Under the pieces are notes generated by a model, which was given only the letters and a program-made list of their open reading frames with translations, did not search any database and was not told the DNA's origin. DNA of 10,630 bases from Methanomicrobia archaeon (lineage in GTDB: Archaea; Halobacteriota; Syntropharchaeia; Alkanophagales; Methanospirareceae), in assembly GCA_016928455.1 (NCBI GenBank), contig JAFGKP010000150.1, positions 1 through 10,630 of the forward strand. The letters run 5' to 3'. Below, piece after piece: positions 5,865 through 10,630 of the stretch. Position numbers and translations under genes: made by a program. Position 1 is the first letter of the stretch. Every line of letters starts with the position of its first letter.

Positions 5865-6887
5865 ATGCCTGTTGAACCAGCCCGTGGCCCTATTCTTGTG
5901 CAGCGACTGCTCATCATCATATTTTGTTTCGTTCTTTTATTGATCCCGCATGCACAGGCCGTTGAGCTGTTTGCCGGCGGGAACATATCGCTGAATTCGC
6001 CGGTTGATGACGACGTCTTTGCCGCTGGCGATTCCCTCACGATCAACGCACCGGTGGAGAGCGTGGTCTTTGCGGGTGGTGAGCTTGTGGTCAACGCGCC
6101 GGTCAGCGGCGACATCCTTGCTGCCGGTGGCCGTATCACGGTCAACGCAGCAGTTGAGGGCAAAATCGTGGCTGCCGGTGGTGCGATCGAGATGAACGGC
6201 ACCGCGAAGAATCTCGTAGCTGCCGGTGGCGAAATCACCATTCAGCCCACTGCGGTGATCACCCGTGATGCGGTGATCTCCGGCCAGCGGGTAGTTAACG
6301 CGGGCACGGTCTCCCGTAACTTAACCGTACGTGCCCAGGAGTTTGAAAACACCGGAAGCGCCGGCCGGGTAGACTATCAAGAACCGGAGGGGCTGGACGC
6401 ACTACATGAAGTGATGAGTATTTTACGCATCCTCATGATTCTCGGCTTCCTCGTACTGGGCATCGTGCTGCTCAAGCTCTTCCCCGCGCAATTTATGGGC
6501 GTCGTAGCGGAAGTGCGGCGTTCGCCGCTGAGGAACACTGCCGTCGGTTTGGGGCTCATTATCGTCTCGGCTATAGCGATCTTCGTGCTGGCGATAACAG
6601 TCGTGGGTTTCCCCCTGGCCGCGGTCATGGGCATGCTCTTCATCATCGCCCTGATGCTCTCGGGCATCTTCGTCTCCTTCGCGCTCGGCAAAACGCTCAG
6701 CGATGCGCTCACGGTGAAGCTTAACGATCTGCTCATCTTTCTCATCGGCTTCGTGATACTCGCCCTGCTCTTTCATATTCCGGTGGCTGGCATGCTCATC
6801 GGGTTTGTAGCGCTCAGTCTGGGCTTTGGCTCCATCGTCTACGCCGTACACAATAACTGGCAGCGCATCACCGCGCCGAGACCGTAG
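5865..6887 (+). CDS. Exported bactofilin-like repeat protein with multi-pass membrane domain
   Basis: A 340-residue membrane protein. Order of parts: a signal peptide (about 14-32, hydrophobic core LLIIIFCFVLLLI, likely cut after AQA); a short-repeat beta-solenoid (about 33-165); a linker; then four or five membrane segments (about 186-206, 226-247, 251-274, 287-304, 307-327). The solenoid holds five clear copies, 16-17 residues apart, of a unit like hhAAGGxITVNAxVxG (starting near 51, 68, 84, 101, 117), plus degenerate ones on either side. This is the pattern of bactofilin/polymer-forming proteins, except that bactofilins are cytoplasmic while this one should face outside. The ATG at 5865 is supported by the Shine-Dalgarno and the promoter position. 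A role in envelope organisation or surface assembly is inference. I know similar solenoid-plus-membrane proteins as uncharacterised in archaea and bacteria. It converges with the large surface protein gene. Confidence 0.8.
   Translation: MPVEPARGPILVQRLLIIIFCFVLLLIPHAQAVELFAGGNISLNSPVDDDVFAAGDSLTINAPVESVVFAGGELVVNAPVSGDILAAGGRITVNAAVEGKIVAAGGAIEMNGTAKNLVAAGGEITIQPTAVITRDAVISGQRVVNAGTVSRNLTVRAQEFENTGSAGRVDYQEPEGLDALHEVMSILRILMILGFLVLGIVLLKLFPAQFMGVVAEVRRSPLRNTAVGLGLIIVSAIAIFVLAITVVGFPLAAVMGMLFIIALMLSGIFVSFALGKTLSDALTVKLNDLLIFLIGFVILALLFHIPVAGMLIGFVALSLGFGSIVYAVHNNWQRITAPRP
6015..6260 (+). repeat. Five in-frame 16-17-residue repeats in the bactofilin-like gene
   Basis: Units VFAAGDSLTINAPVES, VFAGGELVVNAPVSGD, ILAAGGRITVNAAVEGK, IVAAGGAIEMNGTAKN and LVAAGGEITIQPTAVI follow each other without gaps. 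At DNA level gctgccggtgg recurs in the last three, showing recent or homogenised duplication. Each unit should make one turn of a beta-solenoid. Confidence 0.75.
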
Positions 6888-7055
6888 CCAGGTAACCGGT
6901 CGTCAGTCATCGAGCGCACGGAATTTCTCATCAAAAGACGCGCTGCTTTACCAGCGTTCAAAGCATGCGGGGTGGCTGGGTGACACACTGAGTGACGGGT
7001 ACGTGATGATTACCGTTTTCAGGCAGGTGAAGAATTCAACAGGTACTCCTACCCG

Positions 7056-10000
7056 TTACCCGCTTCTTCGCGTTTTACGGGCGGCCATTGCGAGGACAGC
7101 GGCGCACCCCGCTGCTAGGAGCCACAGCAGCGTGCCGAAGCCTGGCTCTTTCGGCGTTGGTGTTCCTGTTGGCGATGGCGTTGGTTCGGGCGTTGGTGTC
7201 ACGCCAGGCGTAGCAGGTGGCGATACCGTCGGTGTGGGTGTAACCACCGGTTGCGGTGGCAGCGTCGGATCCAGCGGAAACGGATCTTCCGAATCGATAA
7301 CGCTATCGCCGTCAGTATCAGGATTATAGGGATCGGTGCCCTCGATGATCTCTTTGACATCGCTCCAGCTATCATTGTCAGTATCTCTCCGGACATACCT
7401 ACCCTGTCCTCTTGAAGTGGTAGGCGGTGCTTCAATTTGGCCCGCCAGCCCGTACGTGCTAAAATGGTATACCTCAGCCCAGACGTAGCCCTCGTAATCG
7501 TTCCCGTAAAGTTCGAGATCCGTGGTGTTCACCCCGACCCCCAGCACCCAGGGCAGATTCGTTGACAGTTCTGTCCAGCGACCCTGCGGTTCATTATACC
7601 AGTACATCTTCAGCGTGCTTTCGTCGAGATCCTCCTCATCATCCGCATCGCCATCACCCGTTCGATCCAGCTCCGCCGCCGTGTAGTACATCATAACCGT
7701 TGCAGCGGTGAGGTTATTTACCGTCTCGTTCTGCACCGTTGCATGGAGCTCGATCTCAAGATATCTGCCCAGTGCTCTGACATCTCCGGTCAAGCCAGAG
7801 GCTACACTCAAGGCGAACGGTACGTTCGAGCCGTTGTATTTGCTCAGTTGTACCGAGAGCGTTACTGGTTCCCCGAGCGCGGCCGCAATGATCGAATCAG
7901 TTTCTTTGAGCGTATCAATGGTATCGATCTCAAAGAACACCTGGGGTGCAGAATAGTTCACCGTCGCAGCGTCTGGTAGTATCGTTACCGTCCTGCTCTT
8001 CAGGATGTTCAGCACCCGGTAAGGATCACGCGGATAGGGATGCGACAGCATCACGATCGTTTGCGTGCTGTTCCATACTCCATACCGCACCACCAGCCGG
8101 TACGTATCTGATTCGAGCATGTTCGTGAGCACCTCGCCGCTGTCGTTCAGGAGTTCATGGATAAGGGTGCCAACCGTTTCGTTCCCTGCGTCCGGCCGTC
8201 CAACGAGCACGATATACGGCGCATCTGCATGCTTGCGGAGCAAATCATCGAGAGAGACTGTGTGGAGATACGTGTAATTCAGTGACTCATTGAGCTTCTC
8301 CGCGAACTCGTCCGTATCGGCGTCCGGATCGTAGGCGAGGTACACCTGCTCTTCGAAAGGTGTAAAGCTGTCAAAGTCTTCGGAATCGATGATGCCGTCG
8401 CCATCGGAATCGCGGCTCAGTGGATTGAGATTTCTGTTCAGCTCGTCGCCATCCAGGAGTCCGTCGCCATCAGTATCATTCAGGAGCGGATCCAGGTGCA
8501 GAGCGATCTCTTCGCTATCATTCACCCCGTCGTTATCGCTATCGGGGTTTGTCAGATTCGTCTGGAAGAAGTTCTCGTGCCCGTCAATAAGCCCATCGCC
8601 GTCGTTATCAGGATCCCACGGATCGGTACCCAAATGCCACTCTTCACCATCTAACAGTGAATCACCATCGGTATCCGGGAGTAGCGGGTCCGAGAAATTG
8701 ATCTCCTGCGAGTCGGTAAGTCCGTCGTCGTCGGTATCGGGCAGGATCGGATCGGTGGAGAAGTTGAGGCCCGCATAGTAAGGGAAGTGGATGGCGAGAT
8801 AGAACTCCTCGTAATCCGAGAGCCCGTCAGAGTCGGTGTCGGTGCGGAACGGATCGCTGCCGAAGGTGACCTCCGTGCCATCGTCCAGCCCATCGCCATC
8901 GGTATCGTAATGGAGGATATTGGTCCCCAGCACGTATTCTACCAGATCGGTGAGCCCGTCGTCGTCGGTATCTATATCGCGTGGATTGGATAGGTGCATG
9001 AACTCCCCGTAATCCGTAAACCCCTCGAGGTCCGTATCAGGCATCAACGGCTCGCTCGAGACCTCCCGGGTATATGTCCCGGTCGCATTGGTAAAGGTCA
9101 CAGTCCAGCCAATCGTCTCGTTCAGATCGGTCAATCCGTCACCGTCCGAATCCTTACTCGCATTGGGCATTAACCCCTCCATGGCGAATTTCTGGATGCG
9201 GTAATTGCCGGTATCAGCGACGTAGAGATCACCAATATACCCGAAGGTCCCGGTGTTCCCCAGGTTGAGACTTTGCGCGATCCGGAGACGTGTGGGTGCC
9301 CAAACCGCCACGTCCTCGGGCCGTTTGAACTCGCCGTCGCCCTCACCTTCGTACCCCAAACGTTTGATGAAAAAGCCGTCAGGAGCAAACTTCTGGATGC
9401 GGTGATTATTGGTATCCGCGACATAGACAAAGCTGCCACTATCTACCGCTATACCCTGTGGCGACGAGAATTGCCCGTCTCCCGAGCCGCACGCACCCCA
9501 GTGATTGAGTAAAGTGCCGTTGGTAGCATACTGATAAATTCCACAATAGGAGCCACCAGGACGGACAATCCAGACGTCCCCATGGCTGTCGACGGCTATA
9601 TCCGAAGTATCGATATCCCATATGCCCGTAGTCCATGTATTTACGAACACGCCATCGGGGTCAAAGATCGTGATATAACTTAGCTCATAATCGTAAACAT
9701 AGACATTGCCTTCGGGACCCACGGCCACGATTCCGGGGGTTATAACGGGATCTAACCACGATTTCAGGAACGTGCCGTTAGAATCAAACTTCATGATGCT
9801 GCTATTCGGCCAACTTCTTTTAATAACGTAGACATAGCCATTGCCTACGGCCAAATCTCTCGTGTACGCCACCGAAGTAGGGGTATCGTTAATATACCAA
9901 TGGGTAAGGTACGTACCGTTAGCGTCGAACTTCTGGATCCGGGGCGTTGGAGCGGGAGGGGCCCACTCATTCGGGGTTTCCGCGACATAGACGTACCCAT

Positions 10001-10630
10001 CTTCGTCTACTGCTATACTACCCAGCTCATAGGTGAAATTCCCGGTCTCGTTGCCATACCTACCCCATTTCGTGGTAAAATTGAACCGTGTGTAATATTT
10101 CGGTGATGCCACATCCATAACGCCGTCGCCATCGGTATCCTTCGAGAGCGGATTGAGGAAGCTGAAATATTCCATCTCGTCCTCCACGCCATCGCCATCG
10201 CTATCCGAACGCAGCGGATCTGAGTGAACCGTGGTGTTGAACACGTACCCGCTGTAATTGACGGTAATGACCCAGCCGTTGACCTCCATATAATCAGAGA
10301 GCCCGTCACCGTCACTATCCCAGAAGTAGTGATTCGTGTTGTACAGGTGCTCAACCCGGTCACTCAAACCATCTCGATCCATATCGGCGTCACAGGGATC
10401 CGTGCCAATGTCCAGCTCATACTTATCACTCAAGCCATCGCCGTCGGTATCGAACGACCAGGGCCGGGTGCCGTTACTGCGTTCCTCAGCGTCCGTAAGC
10501 CCATCATGGTCATAGTCGTTTTTGAGCGGCGAAATCCCGCGCCAGCGCACAAAATCGCTTATGGTCTCCGGGAAGACATCGAAGTAGAGCGTATCGATGT
10601 TGCTCGTGCTCGATCCTGTTTGACTCTCCC
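7056..10630 (-). CDS. Giant PGF-CTERM surface protein: calcium-binding repeats, NHL propeller, sortase-type anchor (5' end outside window)
   Basis: The frame is open to the right edge, so at least 1190 residues are visible; the GTG at 10550 is not a true start, and the signal peptide is outside. Numbering from that GTG, the parts are: six DxDxDGxxD calcium-binding (thrombospondin type 3-like) repeats (11-146); a six-bladed NHL-type propeller (about 175-461, e.g. PQGIAVDSGSFVYVADT); eleven more calcium repeats (466-725); an unrecognised alpha/beta segment (about 730-860); a beta-rich region ending VWAEVYHFSTYGLAG (about 890-1036), seen in many archaeal surface proteins; two more calcium repeats (1055-1089); a Pro/Thr linker (about 1091-1134); and PGFG, a hydrophobic span and RKTRRSG (1136-1164). 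The last part is a PGF-CTERM signal, normally processed by archaeosortase A. There are about 29 N-X-S/T sequons. A calcium-stiffened, glycosylated S-layer-associated or adhesion protein is inferred; its ligand is unknown. Confidence 0.9.
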   Translation of the reverse strand, partial: ESQTGSSTSNIDTLYFDVFPETISDFVRWRGISPLKNDYDHDGLTDAEERSNGTRPWSFDTDGDGLSDKYELDIGTDPCDADMDRDGLSDRVEHLYNTNHYFWDSDGDGLSDYMEVNGWVITVNYSGYVFNTTVHSDPLRSDSDGDGVEDEMEYFSFLNPLSKDTDGDGVMDVASPKYYTRFNFTTKWGRYGNETGNFTYELGSIAVDEDGYVYVAETPNEWAPPAPTPRIQKFDANGTYLTHWYINDTPTSVAYTRDLAVGNGYVYVIKRSWPNSSIMKFDSNGTFLKSWLDPVITPGIVAVGPEGNVYVYDYELSYITIFDPDGVFVNTWTTGIWDIDTSDIAVDSHGDVWIVRPGGSYCGIYQYATNGTLLNHWGACGSGDGQFSSPQGIAVDSGSFVYVADTNNHRIQKFAPDGFFIKRLGYEGEGDGEFKRPEDVAVWAPTRLRIAQSLNLGNTGTFGYIGDLYVADTGNYRIQKFAMEGLMPNASKDSDGDGLTDLNETIGWTVTFTNATGTYTREVSSEPLMPDTDLEGFTDYGEFMHLSNPRDIDTDDDGLTDLVEYVLGTNILHYDTDGDGLDDGTEVTFGSDPFRTDTDSDGLSDYEEFYLAIHFPYYAGLNFSTDPILPDTDDDGLTDSQEINFSDPLLPDTDGDSLLDGEEWHLGTDPWDPDNDGDGLIDGHENFFQTNLTNPDSDNDGVNDSEEIALHLDPLLNDTDGDGLLDGDELNRNLNPLSRDSDGDGIIDSEDFDSFTPFEEQVYLAYDPDADTDEFAEKLNESLNYTYLHTVSLDDLLRKHADAPYIVLVGRPDAGNETVGTLIHELLNDSGEVLTNMLESDTYRLVVRYGVWNSTQTIVMLSHPYPRDPYRVLNILKSRTVTILPDAATVNYSAPQVFFEIDTIDTLKETDSIIAAALGEPVTLSVQLSKYNGSNVPFALSVASGLTGDVRALGRYLEIELHATVQNETVNNLTAATVMMYYTAAELDRTGDGDADDEEDLDESTLKMYWYNEPQGRWTELSTNLPWVLGVGVNTTDLELYGNDYEGYVWAEVYHFSTYGLAGQIEAPPTTSRGQGRYVRRDTDNDSWSDVKEIIEGTDPYNPDTDGDSVIDSEDPFPLDPTLPPQPVVTPTPTVSPPATPGVTPTPEPTPSPTGTPTPKEPGFGTLLWLLAAGCAAVLAMAARKTRRSG
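7059..7145 (-). other. PGF-CTERM archaeosortase signal (within surface protein)
   Basis: Encodes PGFG, then a transmembrane stretch LLWLLAAGCAAVLAMAA and a basic tail RKTRRSG, at the very C-terminus after a Thr/Pro-rich linker. This tripartite layout defines the PGF-CTERM domain. In the family, archaeosortase A removes the tail and the protein is attached to a membrane lipid. No archaeosortase gene is in the window. Confidence 0.88.
8376..9155 (-). repeat. Second calcium-binding repeat array, eleven units
   Basis: Eleven DxDxDGLxDxxE-type units, mostly exactly 22 residues (66 bases) apart, with one 38-, one 34- and one 21-residue spacing. The consensus is about PDTDGDGLTDGEEhxhGTDPhx. The second unit is degenerate (DTDLEGFTD). 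On the plus strand the repeats show up as recurring ccgtcgccatcggtatc-like sequence. Confidence 0.85.
9168..10022 (-). other. NHL-type six-bladed beta-propeller domain (within surface protein)
   Basis: Six blades of pattern hAVDxxGxVYVADTxNxRIQKFxxxGxhhxxW. They begin near residues 177, 231, 273, 316, 365 and 411, counted from the GTG at 10550. Blades 1, 5 and 6 keep the RIQKF signature; the last has an insertion of about 20 residues before its GDLYVADT strand. The propeller lies between the two calcium-repeat arrays and is probably the ligand-binding head. Confidence 0.82.
10113..10520 (-). repeat. First calcium-binding repeat array, six units
   Basis: Units begin at residues 11, 33, 55, 77, 115 and 137, counted from the GTG at 10550: an exact 22-residue step except for one 38-residue unit that carries an inserted GWVITVNYSGYVF segment. 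Motifs such as FDTDGDGLSDKYE and WDSDGDGLSDYME keep all Asp ligands. The sixth unit runs straight into the propeller. Confidence 0.85.

Noticed and set aside
5543..6241. A 232-residue minus-strand frame crossing purA and the bactofilin-like gene
   Set aside because: It is antisense to two well-supported genes, runs through the hairpin and promoter, and has a composition reflecting the opposite-strand repeats.
6888..7055. A 168-bp gap between convergent genes, searched for a small gene or terminator
   Set aside because: I found no convincing ORF with a ribosome binding site, no strong hairpin and no long T-run on either strand.
6826..7329. A 167-residue plus-strand frame rich in Gly-Val repeats
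   Set aside because: It is the antisense of the Thr/Pro linker and PGF-CTERM end of the surface protein; the Gly-Val pattern mirrors the repeated Thr-Pro codons. No promoter or Shine-Dalgarno was seen.
8389..8778. A 129-residue Ser/Pro-rich plus-strand frame
   Set aside because: Antisense shadow of the 66-base calcium-repeat array; its periodicity is inherited from the real gene.
8376..9155. Regularly recurring short sequence resembling a CRISPR array
   Set aside because: The 66-base period is in frame, units diverge at synonymous sites and encode calcium-binding repeats; there are no identical repeats with unique spacers.

Overview
The window is archaeal, from a euryarchaeote. The evidence is a clamp-loader small subunit of RFC type, a short archaeal-type adenylosuccinate synthetase, a DUF2117 protein (a family I know mainly from methanogens and relatives), TATA-type promoters close to start codons, and a giant surface protein ending in a PGF-CTERM archaeosortase signal. 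A methanogen-related lineage, possibly of the ANME-1/Syntrophoarchaeum kind, would fit. That placement is inference, since no 16S or mcr gene is present. GC content looks to be roughly 54 percent throughout, and I see no tRNA, rRNA, CRISPR array, insertion sequence or phage gene.

Left part (1-2096): the 3' end of an RFC small-subunit paralog enters from the left edge. It converges on an M24 metallopeptidase (Xaa-Pro aminopeptidase-like) on the minus strand. A possible 24-residue ORF with its own Shine-Dalgarno follows the peptidase gene. A divergent promoter region separates the peptidase from a DUF2117 gene.

Middle part (2097-5747): the DUF2117 gene is followed by two tandem, separately promoted two-CBS-domain genes that are about half identical. 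Both have a TAGGGGG-type ribosome binding site, and an inverted repeat lies upstream of the second. They converge on a small helical protein of unknown function (minus strand). That gene shares a 48-bp divergent promoter region with purA, which makes adenylosuccinate from IMP and aspartate.

Right part (5748-10630): a hairpin followed by a T-run ends purA, and the same T-run forms the TATA box of the next gene. That gene encodes an exported membrane protein with a bactofilin-like short-repeat beta-solenoid and a multi-pass membrane domain. Converging on it is a surface protein of at least 1190 residues whose beginning lies beyond the right edge. It has a six-bladed NHL-type propeller set between two arrays of calcium-binding (thrombospondin type 3-like) repeats of 22-residue period. 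It also has dense N-glycosylation sequons, a Pro/Thr linker and a PGF-CTERM anchor.

The layout is mostly single genes with their own promoters and not one operon. The left two-thirds is housekeeping or unknown-family genes; the right third is cell-surface. The most unusual item is the architecture of the large surface protein. I do not see a new multi-gene system.
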